The notes: generated by a model not told the origin, from the letters alone. DNA of 64,000 nucleotides from Lucinisca nassula (GCA_963580285.1 OY757023.1:86825108-86889107), one strand, 5' to 3'. Counted from the stretch's first letter, positions 20,957 to 32,587 are shown. Program-made: numbers and translations.

Positions 20957-21307
20957 AAGAATCAGAGCCACCAACATAAAACAGGAAGGAACCACAGCAA
21001 TAGCACATGATTTTGTGCTTAAACAGGCCTCTGATTGATATATTTTTGGATTTACTAGTCAGGATATTTGTTAGCAAACGGTCAGTGGACAATATTTTAA
21101 TGACATTTGCAGATTTGTGATGATTTTGAATGAAGGTTCGTTTCACACAAACATTATATTCTAATGGGTGGGGAAAGTGAGCAGTTTTCTAAACAGGACT
21201 GCCGACCAATGGATCGTCACGCATGATTAGTCGTATAACTGACCGTTAGCCACTATGTGGTTACCTTACTATTTTGTGTATTCTGTGCATGCAAGATTGA
21301 CCCAGAT

Positions 21308-23461
21308 ATGACAATGACTATGGCCACGTCTCACGTACTGTGCGAGCTAAAACCTGTGATTCTTGCCAATGATGAATATGATGAAGATGTGACCCATCTG
21401 AAAGAGGTAGCAAAGGCTGAATTTGCAGCAAACGATGACAGTTCTTATGTTAATGTATCACAGGCTAGGTCTGTAAGAGTGACAGCAGAAAACGTAAATG
21501 ATTTATATGAAGGCATTTTATCGTCAGCTACACAAGACTCTATATTTCAAGGGGCGCAGCAGCCTGTAGTAGACCATCTCAGTGTCGATAATCTAATCCG
21601 TTTAGCGAGATCCCTACCAAAGGAACTGTTCATTTCACAGGTCTTGTCCGACTCCTCATCTGATAGAGATCGGTTAGATGGCGCACGTTCAGACTTGTTT
21701 GAGTGCATCAGGGCATCTGATGGGTTCCCGTTCGATCAGAAAACATCTCTGAAGAAGCGTATACAGACTCGTACGGGAGATAGCGTGGAATATAAATTAG
21801 CCCACGATGTACATTGTCTCTCTCTTGTCTTGGATGGTGCAGACTGGGAAGATCTTAGAGAGGTGGTTAACGTCCCTCGATCAAATAAGAAGTCAAGTTC
21901 ACAGGCTAATCTAGACTCCTCGTTTCAGGCCTTCAATGTAACTGAGGTTGAAAAATTAAAAACAACTATCCAGAGCATAGCAGCCGATCTTGTGATTTTA
22001 AAAGAAGATAACAATATGTTAAAGTCTGAGATGCGGTCTGAAATAAAGCAGCTGCGTTGCGATCTAAGGCAAGTCAATGCGGACCTTGATTCAGAACTGA
22101 AGGAGCTTAGATCCCTGGTCTCTACTAACGCACAGTCTATTGATCGCGTTTGTAATGAAAGGTCCAACGGGGTTGCTAACATTAAAAGCGAGCTGAAGCA
22201 GATAAAATCTGATGTTAAAACACTTTCGGACGAACCTGTATTTTCCGTCAATTTCGCCGAAGTAAAAGAATGTATGGCGAAGTTCAGCAGTCTTGAAAAA
22301 AGGTTAAACCGGCTAGACAAACGTTTGCAGGGTGATGTTCAGACAACTATAAGCAATGACCCTTCCAAATCTAAGGCCCCTGATCAGCCTGTTCAAATAC
22401 TCGGTCATGCGTCTTATCAAGCCGTTCATGTAAACAAACAAGAAAATAGTGCTCTTGTGAGGTCAAATGACTCAAAACTGTTTTCTCGGACACCGCTTGT
22501 ACCACAGAACGTCTGTAATATATTGGAAGAGCGGCGTGATAACTTGGACTCATCTAATTCATCTTCTGTAACGAATAGGGTATATGACAATGAAAACAAT
22601 AACATAGGTCCAATGCGCGATTATAGGCCCACTGATAAACTGCCAATAACTCAGTTTAGAGTGATTGAATCTTGCAATAATATTATAAATAGACCCGTGA
22701 GTAGCTTTGATACCAAAACGCAAACTACGCAGGAGATTCCAGTATTGACATCTAAACTGTACAGTGACGTAGTAGTTAGCCGGGGCGCTGGGGATCAACA
22801 GAGCTTTCTGAAGCCACATAGTGACTCCTCCCAGGAAAATATGGATTTTGGTAGAAACCTGTATGAAAAGCAGTCAGTGAATACGCTTGAATCTGGCAAC
22901 CGAAGTCCTCATCTACGAGGAGATACCCTGATATCTGACGGGACTGTCGGTGCCTCACAGGGGGACGAATCTGACCTTGCTGGTCGGAATCGTATCCCTG
23001 TTCGCGTCGGTGGCAGAACGGTAGACGAACTCGATTACAATCGGGATAGACCCAAGGTGTCTCCTCGTGGTGATGAACTTGAGTGTACCTCCCTGAGAGA
23101 CGATATTGATGTCTCCGAATACGTACGGAAACGGACAAAAAGATTTTATATTGGTGGTTTTAAGCCTTCTATAACACAGGAGAAACTCATAAAATATGTT
23201 GAAAGTAAGGGACTCGTTGTGACCTGGGTGAATATTTGGGAGAGTAAAAGAAATGGCAGAGTTGTAATCAGGCTGAACGTTGAAGCTACTGATCAGTATA
23301 AACGTATCACAGAACCTGGCTTTTGGCCACGCGGTATTAAATGCAGGCCATGGGTGTCCAAGAATTCTTATAACCACGGTTACAGGAATTCTGGTCACAC
23401 TCAAGAATATGAGACTGAGGATAATTTCCAGTATACTGGTGATAATGGGTATACCTATTAA
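21308..23461 (+). CDS. Retrotransposon ORF1 protein, copy B
   Basis: The 717-residue product is identical to that of copy A, with the same start choice (ATG at 21308, alternative at 21320), coiled coil and RRM-like C-terminal domain. Complete identity over an unconserved linker means the copies have had almost no time to diverge, or that one is an assembly duplicate. I saw no stop or frameshift. Confidence 0.85.
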   Translation: MTMTMATSHVLCELKPVILANDEYDEDVTHLKEVAKAEFAANDDSSYVNVSQARSVRVTAENVNDLYEGILSSATQDSIFQGAQQPVVDHLSVDNLIRLARSLPKELFISQVLSDSSSDRDRLDGARSDLFECIRASDGFPFDQKTSLKKRIQTRTGDSVEYKLAHDVHCLSLVLDGADWEDLREVVNVPRSNKKSSSQANLDSSFQAFNVTEVEKLKTTIQSIAADLVILKEDNNMLKSEMRSEIKQLRCDLRQVNADLDSELKELRSLVSTNAQSIDRVCNERSNGVANIKSELKQIKSDVKTLSDEPVFSVNFAEVKECMAKFSSLEKRLNRLDKRLQGDVQTTISNDPSKSKAPDQPVQILGHASYQAVHVNKQENSALVRSNDSKLFSRTPLVPQNVCNILEERRDNLDSSNSSSVTNRVYDNENNNIGPMRDYRPTDKLPITQFRVIESCNNIINRPVSSFDTKTQTTQEIPVLTSKLYSDVVVSRGAGDQQSFLKPHSDSSQENMDFGRNLYEKQSVNTLESGNRSPHLRGDTLISDGTVGASQGDESDLAGRNRIPVRVGGRTVDELDYNRDRPKVSPRGDELECTSLRDDIDVSEYVRKRTKRFYIGGFKPSITQEKLIKYVESKGLVVTWVNIWESKRNGRVVIRLNVEATDQYKRITEPGFWPRGIKCRPWVSKNSYNHGYRNSGHTQEYETEDNFQYTGDNGYTY

Positions 23462-23485
23462 GCATTTTTATGTGCGGTTGTTTAA

Positions 23486-26400
23486 ATGCAAGTGTTTATG
23501 GGTAAAGCAATTCAGAGCACCCCCGCTAACTGTTTTTCGGCAGCCTCTTTAGACTGTATCAAGCTAATGACTTGGAATGCTTCCGGGATTATGTCTAGTG
23601 GATCTTACTTGGGTGGTGTCCTTAAGCATTTAAATATCGATATATGTGGCATCTGCGAACACTGGCTATACCAAAAAGATCTCCACTTTCTCGATTCCGT
23701 TAATAATTCATATAATTTTTCTGCTGTTTCTGATTTCGATCTTATGAGGCCTAGCCGAAGAAAAGTTGGTAAAGGTGGGGTGGCGGTGCTCTGGAAACGG
23801 AGATTAGATAGTCGTATCTCTACCCTCAATATTGATGATGACAGAATAATTGGAATTCAATATCAGATATCAAATAACACATATATATATATTATCCAGA
23901 TTTATCTTCCATCATCAAACCACCGTATGGAAGAGTTCGAAACTTATTTATCTAAGGTACAAGATATATGTAGCATTTATTCTGAAAAAGGCACGCTGGT
24001 TATCATGGGAGATTTTAATGCTCACCGGAATGGTCAATTATTTGTGAAATGTCATGATAGACGCAGTATACTGCTTCAGCAACTTATGACTAACAATAAT
24101 TTGATATCGGTTAATACTCTTCCCTTATGTACAGGTGCTTCGTCCACCTTTGTTTCTTATTGTGGTGAATACACCTCCATGATCGATCACATGCTCATTC
24201 AAGTAGAGAAGGTGGACCTTGTATCTACATGTAAAATCCTTGATGACGCAGCTCTAAATGTTTCTTCACATAGACCTATAGTTATGCATATTAATGTACC
24301 GCACTCTGAACAGATTGATTCTAATATGTCTTTTGGGCGCTCTGTTAAGTGGCGAAATATTAAGCAGGAAGATATTAAACAGTATCGTGATTGTTTAGAA
24401 AATCTCTGTTTAAACAGAACAGTAAATTATAACAATATCAATGTGAACTCGGATACTATAGATCTTTTGTATACTGATATTGTGAATATGATGACATCAT
24501 CGTCCGGCAAACACTTACCCCATGCTAAAGGATTTAAAAAACATTTGAAACCATACTGGGATCAAAATATTAAGGCCCTGCATAAAGTAATGAAGGAGAA
24601 GCGTATGGTCTGGATCGCTTGTAATAGACCGCGGGGGAACTCGTTTTCGTCTTACGTTGACTATAAGGAGGCGAAGCGCGCTTTTAGGCAATACCACCGG
24701 ATATGTGCTAACAGATACATTAAAACTTTAAACCAGGAGATCGATCGTGCGGCAGGCCTAGATAGTCAGTATTTCTGGAGATTGGTTAAAAGGAGACGTA
24801 ACAATTCTCCTTCCAGTATCGGGGCGGAAATAAAATTTGATAACACAATCTATAGAGATCCCCAAGAAATTTGTATTCAGTGGGGATTCTACTTTAGCTC
24901 CCTTTACCGAGCGCCGGAAGGTAGAGATTTCGATGAGGCACACTTTAATAATGTTAAGTCTTTTGTTGATGCATTGAAAGAGGGTGCTGTTATAGAACGC
25001 GACGTTCCGCTTGTAACCGAGCTGGAGGTAAACGATTCAGTTGGTGACCTGAATAGAGGAAAAGCTTGTGGTGAGGATAGAGTTGATAACGAACACATTA
25101 TATATAGTGGTCGAAAATTTCGAAAATATTTAGCGACTTTCTTTAACTGCATGCTTCTAAAGTCGTATATTCCAGAAACTATGAAAACTGGAATTATCAT
25201 AACGCTCTATAAAGGTGGTAATAAAAGAAAAGACGATCCCAGCAGCTACAGAGCCATCACGCTCACTTCTTCCATTTTGAAACTCTTTGAACGTATTCTG
25301 TTGAAACGATTATCAGTTGCTACTCAAAGACCCTTTAATCCTTTACAAGGCGGTTTCCAGAAGGGCATGGGCTGCAATATGACTTCTTATCTCCTCCAAG
25401 AATCTGTGCAATATGCTAGGGATAATAGGAGCAAGTTATACATATGTTTCCTTGATGCAAAAAAGGCGTTTGATAAGGTATGGCATGATGGATTACTTAT
25501 GAAAATGCACGAAATGGGTATTGAGTTTTACATGTGGAAGGTACTTGTCAGCCTCCACGCAAACTTGACAAGTTATGTACTCTTTAGGGGATTCAAATCA
25601 TGCACTTTTAAAGTGACACAGGGTACACGACAAGGAGGAGTTCTGTCCCCGTACCTCTTTCTCTGTTTCATTGACGACTTGTTAAATCAGTTGTGTGCCT
25701 CTGACAGGGGATTGAGTATCTCCGGAATTAATGTTTGCTGCCCTACTGTAGCTGACGATATGCTTTTACAGTCGCTAACAAAGCTAGGTCTTCAAGTACT
25801 TATTGATATTTGTGTCAGATATTTCCACACATGGCGATTGGAGTACAATGCTCTGAAATGCGCTGTTCTCGTTTGCAACGAGTCGGAATCTGAGTTCAAA
25901 CGATCTAAAAGGCGATGGAATTTAGGTAATGATGAATTGTCAGAGACTGACACATATACCCATCTTGGTATTATCTGTAACAAAAAGATGGACATGAGAG
26001 TAAACATCCTGGAGTCAGCTTCTAAAATAAGGCGAATATTCTTTGGCATTATAACCTCCAGTTTCTCTCAGAACGATCTTCATCCGTTGACATTAAAACG
26101 TATTTATGATACTGTTATCCTTCCAAAGGCATTATACGGCTGTGAATTCTGGTCTAGTATTTGTCAAACTGAAACTCTCTGGTTAGAAAGATCTCATCGG
26201 CTATGTCTGAAAACCTTGCAAGATATAGATAGGAAAACTAGGACTTGTGTGGCGCAAGGCCTCATTGGTTCATCCAATTTACAGTATGAAGTTCATAAAC
26301 GTAAAGCAGCATTCCTTGGCCAGCTATGTAGGCTTGATACTCACTTCGCAGTAAAACGTCTTTTTGTTCATAGGCTGACGTCATATTACTTTTTCAATGA

Positions 26401-27022
26401 TATTAAGTGTGGATTTATCTCAGACATATTCCGCTTTCTAGAGAATTATAATATGGAACAATTTTTAATTGAATATCTTAATTCTGGTAAATTTCCAACT
26501 AAGTATAAATGGAAGAAACTTCTACATGAAAAACTGAATGATAGTGCTGTTCTTAGTACTCGGGATGAGGCGTATAGTGAAGGCCTGGAACGATTCTTCA
26601 AGTTCCATCCCAATGGTAAGCCCTCCTTATTTTGGTCAATATCTCAGGAAAATATTTACATGCTACCAGCTTGTAGATCTGTTGTTAAACTGATTGCGAT
26701 ACTGTTTAATAGATATCAGCCTGAAACGGTCTGTTTGGCGTGCGGTGAATCTGTCGTAAAACGTGTAGAACACTGCCTCCTCTGGTGTCATGCAAACTCA
26801 AGAGCGCGACATATGATGTGGGTTGGGCTCTGGAATAAGTTCGGCATTAATGCGTACCTGCGTTTATCAAGCCTTGGGGTTGATGATTTGCTAGATGTCT
26901 TATTTGGCGAGTTTGAAGCCATAGCAGATGTTATTTGTGGTGCACAGAAAGATTCTTTCTATCGCTTTGTCGCAAGATTTATTCACATTCAGAAAAAAGT
27001 CTGTGACAGTTTATTTCGGTGA
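23486..27022 (+). CDS. Retrotransposon ORF2: endonuclease-reverse transcriptase, copy B
   Basis: The 1178-residue product is identical to copy A's, with all endonuclease motifs (N31, E58, D176/N178, D234/H235, H262), RT catalytic residues (D657, D757, D758) and the CCHC-like tail intact. It starts 24 nt after ORF1 in the same frame, with TAA immediately before the ATG. Confidence 0.92.
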   Translation: MQVFMGKAIQSTPANCFSAASLDCIKLMTWNASGIMSSGSYLGGVLKHLNIDICGICEHWLYQKDLHFLDSVNNSYNFSAVSDFDLMRPSRRKVGKGGVAVLWKRRLDSRISTLNIDDDRIIGIQYQISNNTYIYIIQIYLPSSNHRMEEFETYLSKVQDICSIYSEKGTLVIMGDFNAHRNGQLFVKCHDRRSILLQQLMTNNNLISVNTLPLCTGASSTFVSYCGEYTSMIDHMLIQVEKVDLVSTCKILDDAALNVSSHRPIVMHINVPHSEQIDSNMSFGRSVKWRNIKQEDIKQYRDCLENLCLNRTVNYNNINVNSDTIDLLYTDIVNMMTSSSGKHLPHAKGFKKHLKPYWDQNIKALHKVMKEKRMVWIACNRPRGNSFSSYVDYKEAKRAFRQYHRICANRYIKTLNQEIDRAAGLDSQYFWRLVKRRRNNSPSSIGAEIKFDNTIYRDPQEICIQWGFYFSSLYRAPEGRDFDEAHFNNVKSFVDALKEGAVIERDVPLVTELEVNDSVGDLNRGKACGEDRVDNEHIIYSGRKFRKYLATFFNCMLLKSYIPETMKTGIIITLYKGGNKRKDDPSSYRAITLTSSILKLFERILLKRLSVATQRPFNPLQGGFQKGMGCNMTSYLLQESVQYARDNRSKLYICFLDAKKAFDKVWHDGLLMKMHEMGIEFYMWKVLVSLHANLTSYVLFRGFKSCTFKVTQGTRQGGVLSPYLFLCFIDDLLNQLCASDRGLSISGINVCCPTVADDMLLQSLTKLGLQVLIDICVRYFHTWRLEYNALKCAVLVCNESESEFKRSKRRWNLGNDELSETDTYTHLGIICNKKMDMRVNILESASKIRRIFFGIITSSFSQNDLHPLTLKRIYDTVILPKALYGCEFWSSICQTETLWLERSHRLCLKTLQDIDRKTRTCVAQGLIGSSNLQYEVHKRKAAFLGQLCRLDTHFAVKRLFVHRLTSYYFFNDIKCGFISDIFRFLENYNMEQFLIEYLNSGKFPTKYKWKKLLHEKLNDSAVLSTRDEAYSEGLERFFKFHPNGKPSLFWSISQENIYMLPACRSVVKLIAILFNRYQPETVCLACGESVVKRVEHCLLWCHANSRARHMMWVGLWNKFGINAYLRLSSLGVDDLLDVLFGEFEAIADVICGAQKDSFYRFVARFIHIQKKVCDSLFR

Positions 27023-27714
27023 TGTATTCGTCTGTGACACTTTTAGTTACACATGGTATATCAGCGAGATAAATGCTTTATATATTAGATACATGGCGAT
27101 AAAGCGAAGGACCGGAACGCTTCTGTCATATCCTATTCTGTCACAAATTTTATCTTACATCGAGCACGTATGCTTTCTACCTGCATAATGGGCGGAATAC
27201 TTTCTTATTGCATTTATCTGTTAGGATCGGGCGTCTGGTAAATGCGGAATTTCTTTTTTCTGTTCTGCAAGAAGTCGGTCAGAAGTCAGTTGGAATGCTT
27301 ATGCATTTATGCATGATGGAAGTTTTTGTGACATGACCATCTTTTTCTACTTTATTCTTGTTTCTTTTGCTGATTTGATATTTTGAGAATGTTTATATTA
27401 ATGTTTATTTCTGTCTGTTTGCACATATACTGATTGCTCTCCTGTAGTGGAGGAAATAAAGAATCAATCAGTTATTCTCTCTGTCTTCTACACGCAGAGT
27501 TCTCTAGTAAGATTTTTTGTTTGATTTGAGGTTTAACGTCCCCGTCAACACTGTAAAGGTCATTTTGGAGACGTTGCTTCCAATTTTGTGGGACTTTTAC
27601 CCGAGTAAGATACCATAAAGAGGTCTTCCGAACAGTTTCAAAGATAGTCTGAATATAAATCACGAATAACAAGTCCGGGTAATGAACAACCCCGTAAAAC
27701 AAAGGGGCCAGAAC

Positions 27715-27935
27715 GGGCCTCCGTGGCCTAGCGGATAAGAGCGCTGACTCTAAATCATTAGGTCTCTCACCGCTGGCTCGGGACACATGTGAGACGCCAA
27801 GTTCTATAAAGGAAGATCAGGTGGTGTTTCTCCGGGTACTCCAGTGTTTGCACACCTCTGATTTAACGATCGGCTCGATATAAGTGAAACGATCTTGAGA
27901 GGGCCGTAAAACCAAAAACCCGAAAAAAAAAAAAC
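27715..27935 (+). mobile_element. SINE-D copy in unit C
   Basis: Equivalent to 7583-7795, with an A-tract of intermediate length. Confidence 0.65.
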
Positions 27936-28165
27936 GAAACCGAGAGGCCAGTTGTTCAAAACTAACATCATTTATTCGCATTTTAAAATTCTTATCATTT
28001 AATATGGCAAATATTCAAATGATTTTGCTGAAAAATGTGAGTAGGTTTTGCATTTGTCAGCAAAATACCAAAATATTAACTGTTTTACTTACTAGAACAG
28101 TTAACAATATGGCCACTAACGAGCTCGTTAAGCTAACGATGCTTTGCACAACCGGACCCAGATTA

Positions 28166-28390
28166 TATGAGCCCCGCCAAGCGAATTTGTGTCTTCGAGC
28201 ATTCCGTCATGACAAATTTTAACTGCGCATGCCCAGCCATTCAGAGGGGCCAGGGATATGGCTTTCTGTCTGAAGGTTCCTCTTGATTCACTGTTTGTAT
28301 GAGCGAGCAGCGAAGGTTCTGGCGAGGCTCGCCTGAACCTTCGCTGCTCGCATAGGCGATAAGTACCAAAATCGCTTGACGGGGCCCATA
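28166..28390. mobile_element. MITE-G copy C1
   Basis: Complete and nearly identical to A1 and B1. Confidence 0.75.
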
Positions 28391-28547
28391 ATAGAGAAAA
28401 CTGTGCTTTACATGAGCAAACATTTTTGCTTGTTTATGTTGTTGGTTTTGTTTGATTGATTTGAGACTCGACGTCCCCGTCAACACTATTTAGGTCATTT
28501 TTGAGGTTGAGGCGGTTAACGAGCATCGCAACCCATGTTTGGAGTTA

Positions 28548-28838
28548 GTTTGTTTGTATTGGAGTTCAACAGCCCAGTCAACATTTTAGGTCATTTTTGA
28601 GCCGGTCAGTTTACCTACCCACACCTTTCCTGGGCAGGCTTATACGTAAGCGGTCAACCAGTACAGTGCACAGTCTTTCGCTAGAAACTGACAACTGCCC
28701 TTCTTGAATCTGCGGAAGGGAGCAAATGACCGTTGAAAATATTTCATGAATAATCTCCAAGAAAGAATGTTGCCGACCTCGGCAGGTATCGAACCCGTGT
28801 CCTCCTGATCACCAGTCAGACTCGCATGTCTGCGTGTA
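28548..28838 (-). mobile_element. SINE-B copy in unit C
   Basis: Equivalent to 8413-8700, with 'accgttgaaaat' in place of 'accgtagaaaat'. Confidence 0.65.
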
Positions 28839-29555
28839 AATCAGTAAAATGTCACAAATATCAGATTTCCCACTGCATTTTGAAGATGGAGGTACATTTG
28901 GTCTTTTAATTCATTTTTGTACCCTCAATGCATAGTAATATGTATGGGACCTCATCAATGTGTGGGGTTCAGGTCCAATTTTTTGGGTAAAAAACCCTCT
29001 GTAGAGCGTAAATGGGAATGCTAAAATATTCATCAGGAAATATTTTTTTTTTTTGTGGGGGGGGGGGGGGGGGTAGGGCGGGGGATGGTATTTGAGATAT
29101 GAAAGAATACACTATACCAAACGGATGTGTTATCGAAAATGGGAATTTTTGCCTTTTGTTAGAAACACTCAGCAAACCCGCTTCCTGAATCTCCATTGGG
29201 AATCGCATGTTTAATCATACTTCGCGATATCATATTTAAATTTGAAAAATCCACTAGTCAATCCAACAGCCAATCCAATCAAGTGCCCGAGTTTTCCGCA
29301 GTCTTACTAGGAAGTGAAGATGCAGGTTTTCAAGGAAAATAAAAAATGCGGTCACAAAGTGTCTTTAATTTCCTTTTTACCATGCTCTAAAATATAGCCT
29401 GATCTTGACAAAAATGTGGAAAATAATGTGTATCCAAGCAAACCCAACTTTTCTCTGGAGACTTTATTAAGTTTGTTTAAAAATGCATTCAGTTCACGGG
29501 ATCATCGGCAAAGTTAACTTTTTCCTAATCGGTGTTCACAAAAATCATGAAATCA

Positions 29556-29907
29556 TTATGAAAACACGCCTACACAAATACACTGTAAATTTTACCGCCG
29601 TTAAAATGAAAAAAAAAGAAAAAAGATGAAACATTGTGATATTTTTCTTATCCGTGCTCAAAATATAGACTGTGTGTACACGTTAGAACCGCCTGGTCGA
29701 GGCGGTTCTAAGAGTACCCACTCAAAATATAGATTGTGTGTACACGTTAGAACCGCCTCGTCGAGGCGGTTCTAACGAGTACCCACAATCTATATTTTAG
29801 AGTGGAAATAAGAAAAAAATAGGTTTACCACTGTAAAGCCCAGTTTTACTATATAAAAGTGTGGTTCGAAGGGGTCAGAATAATATATAGGTGTGCTTTC
29901 GTGATGG
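29556..29907. mobile_element. MITE-P copy in unit C
   Basis: It lies in the diverged half of C. Both central hairpins are present, and the second is a perfect CGAGGCGG/CCGCCTCG pair. Confidence 0.7.
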
Positions 29908-30140
29908 AAATCTTCAGTGGCCCGAATACCGACGGCTCTCTAACTATGGCTGACACGAACTTGTGCTTTAGTCCCATCACGAGCCACAGTTAACCAATGT
30001 TTGCTAATAAATTAGGGAGATTTTTTTTTTATTTTATCATGAAAATATTTGCTGTGTTTACTCATTAGAATCGACTCGACTTCTAATGAGTACATACAGC
30101 ATATCCATATTCGTTAGAACATGAGTAGGCCTGCAGACCT

Positions 30141-30250
30141 GAAGAAGAAGAAGAAGAAGAAGAAGAAGAAGAAGAAGGAGAAGGAGGAGAAGAAGAAGAA
30201 GAAGAAGAAGAAGAAGAAGAAGAAGAAGAAAAAGAAGAAGAAGAAGAAGA
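30141..30250. repeat. GAA/GGA microsatellite, unit C
   Basis: Longer and more interrupted than in A or B. Translations of it appear as lysine-, serine- or phenylalanine-rich ORFs. Confidence 0.9.
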
Positions 30251-30386
30251 AAACGAAGAAGAAGAATCTATGCAATAAAAAGAATTTCGTATTGGCATGG
30301 GTTCGATGTAAACGTTTCCAAACGGCGGAATGCCCGGGCTGGCCAGAAAATCGGCAAAGCCTATATCGAACCAGTGGCATAAACTG

Positions 30387-30592
30387 CAGTAAAATCTCGC
30401 TATTAAGACCACCTAAAGGAAAGTCTAATTCTGTTTTAAAAAGCGTATTTAGTAAGTTGCAGTTACTCTTTCGTTGTATTTTCTGCTAACGGTGCCCTCT
30501 GGTCAGAGACCATATTTGGGACTGTTCAAAAGTGGTCTTTAAGACCACTTTTGAACAGTCACAAAGGTGGTCTTAATACAGGAATTTTACTG
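30387..30592. mobile_element. MITE-K copy in unit C
   Basis: Both inverted ends are kept. The inner hairpin is more regular than in A and B ('agtggtctttaagaccact'). Confidence 0.65.
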
Positions 30593-30845
30593 TATTCTCA
30601 TATAATCAGGCCAGGCCATGACAGAGATTCAAACATGCTGTCACATGCAGAAGAATTTTTAAAAAACGCATTTTGTTTGTAAACAATGACATTTCAAAGT
30701 GTTCCGGTCTAAAGCTATTAAAGGGTGCAAAAATGTTATCAAACGGAAGAACTGATCCTGTCCATTAATTGCTTTCGTGATGGGACAAACAGGCGGGAAA
30801 TTTTCCTTCCATTTCATTGGCTGAGTGTTTTGCAGATGCGCAGTA

Positions 30846-31092
30846 TACGAGCCCCGCCAAGCGAATTTGTGTCTTCGAGCATTCCGTCATGACAAATTTT
30901 AACTGCGCATGCCCAGCCATTCAGAGGGGCCACGGATAAGGCTTTCTGTCTGAAGTTTCCTCTTGATTCACTGCCGCTTGTATGAGCGAGCAGCGAAGGT
31001 TCTGGCGAGACTGCGCGGATGCGCAGGCTCGCATGAACCTTCGCTGCTCGCATAGGCGATAAGTACCAAAATCGCTTGGCGCGTGGCCCATA
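30846..31092. mobile_element. MITE-G copy C2, uninterrupted
   Basis: The right end is complete, although altered ('cgcttggcgcgtggcccata'). It shows what the R insertion site looks like without R. Confidence 0.75.
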
Positions 31093-31799
31093 CAGTCATT
31101 AATATGCTTTGTTTGTTGACAATTTCGAATTGTTCGCCTACTCCCCAGTTTTACTTATATACAAAGAGGATCTTACATGAGTGTTCATGTATTATTGAAT
31201 TTATTAAACGAGTTGAGGAAAAGGGATAAAAAGCGAGGCTTTGCCGAGCGATTAATAAATCCAAAAATACATGAGCGGGAATGCAAGATTCTATTCATCA
31301 TATGACATTAAAAATACATTTTATTCCCGGTTTGTTGACAAAAATGTCAATATTCCGCCATTAGTAAACGCGACGTCGTTAAGGACGTCGAACATGTAAA
31401 GTTACGGGGCGTATCTAACTAATTAGCATAGTAATCCACTAGTGGATTATCGAATTTATTACATGGCATTATTAAATTCATATGATAAATGCATGTACCT
31501 TACGGAAGATGCAGAATTTTGTTTACTTATTTTGTCAGACTGACCCTTGTGCCAAATAAGTCAGCCTCTTGAAACTTTGTTACTAATTCTGATACTGTTG
31601 TTTATTGGTACTAGTAGGCGGTATATTGCATTCTCCCAACATGTAAAAATTGTGATATTTTCAGGTTTACAAAGGTATTTATTTTGTATTCAGCATTGAA
31701 AAATTTGAAACAAATAAAAATATATTTTCTGAATGTGAAAAATATGATATTACACACTGTGAAAAATAACATGACCATGAAATTCACTTTGTAAAGCAT
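31093..31799. other. No recognisable gene
   Basis: AT-rich sequence with small palindromes such as 'aatccactagtggatt' at about 31434-31449. Only short ORFs. Confidence 0.5.
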
Positions 31800-31889
31800 A
31801 TTTCATCTCGTGTATTGAAAGTATCAGAACCTTCACTCGTACTTTACACTCGTAAAAATTCTGATGTTTTCAAGACACGAGATGAAATG
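31800..31889. mobile_element. Small inverted-repeat element
   Basis: 'atttcatctcgtgtattgaaa' at the left matches, inverted, 'caagacacgagatgaaat' at the right, with inner 'atcagaa'/'ttctgat'. A short MITE or hairpin of about 90 bp. Confidence 0.55.
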
Positions 31890-31954
31890 TTTTCAACCAT
31901 TCACTGGATGTACTTGTTAACCCATTGCATGCGGGAAACCCTTAAAGGGATACC

Positions 31955-32012
31955 TTGGCCGCGAAACAGTGCAGGCCCAGAATGCGGCGTCTGATCAGGG
32001 CTTGCACTATTT
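31955..32012. repeat. Hairpin family 'cagtg-tagaccc-gatcag', partial
   Basis: 'aacagtgcaggcccagaatg' then 'cggcgtctgatcagggct'. A decayed member of the family best seen at 41939-42005. Confidence 0.4.
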
Positions 32013-32147
32013 GCTATAAGAATTTTACATCAAAAATAGAACAGATAAGAATATGACAAATGGCCTTGTCTAACATATAACAATGGAAGAGTCACTAGTA
32101 TACAATGGGTTAAGAAACTATCTCCAATAACTCCTAGATACGCTGAA

Positions 32148-32460
32148 ACAGTGTTTGTTTGTTTTGTTTGATTTGAGGTTTAACGTCCCCGTCAACACTG
32201 TAAAGGTCATTTTGGAGACGTTGCTTCCAATTTTGTGGGACTTTTACCCGACGTTGAGATGAAATAACACCTCAAGCCCTGTCGCCCAATGCAACCAATA
32301 TGGTTTATAAGCATGGACGATCCGACTCGCACCGCTTTGCCTGGGCAGGCCTAGATCCTCTAAGCGGTTTACCAGTACTCGTGTGCGGTTCGGATTTAGC
32401 TCTGCGTGGAAGCATCGTGCAGCCCACATATTTCTTCAAATCCCGATGGGCGGGGGCCTC
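32148..32460 (-). mobile_element. SINE-A, full-length copy
   Basis: Complete from the CAAA-type tail (left) to the 'cccatcgggatttgaag' 5' end (right). The neighbouring 'ctcgtataccacctcgtat' is unrelated. Overlapping ORFs are SINE translations. Confidence 0.75.
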
Positions 32461-32587
32461 GAGTGCTCGAAACCCGATTGCTCGTATACCACCTCGTATA
32501 CCACTCGTCACGGTTCCGAACTCGTTCTGGAGCCCCTACAGCATATTTTTACATATCAGTAGATGTTAATATACATGTATTTTTTAT

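Larger units (their letters stand above)
17423..27468 (+). repeat. Tandem unit B (block X + retrotransposon R)
   Basis: Second copy of the 10-kb unit, joined directly to the 3' end of R copy A at 'aatcaat|cagttattctc'. The encoded R proteins are identical to those of unit A as translated. Differences from A that I found are tract-length changes: poly(A) near 17877, poly-T/G near 19009, one A near 19365, and the GAA run. Confidence 0.9.
20957..27468 (+). mobile_element. Non-LTR retrotransposon R, copy B
   Basis: Same length (6,512 bp) and same boundaries as copy A. AATAAA lies at 27455-27460. The junction on the right is with unit C, which starts exactly as A and B do. Confidence 0.88.
27469..31092 (+). 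repeat. Partial unit C (block X without R)
   Basis: Third copy of block X. From 27469 to about 29240 it differs from A/B at only a handful of bases. From about 29250 on, substitutions and small indels are frequent (for example 'gatcttgacaaaaatg' for 'gagctgggcaaaaatg'). It ends with a MITE-G that keeps its own right end ('ggcgcgtggcccata'), so R never inserted here, or it is absent from this haplotype. Confidence 0.85.
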
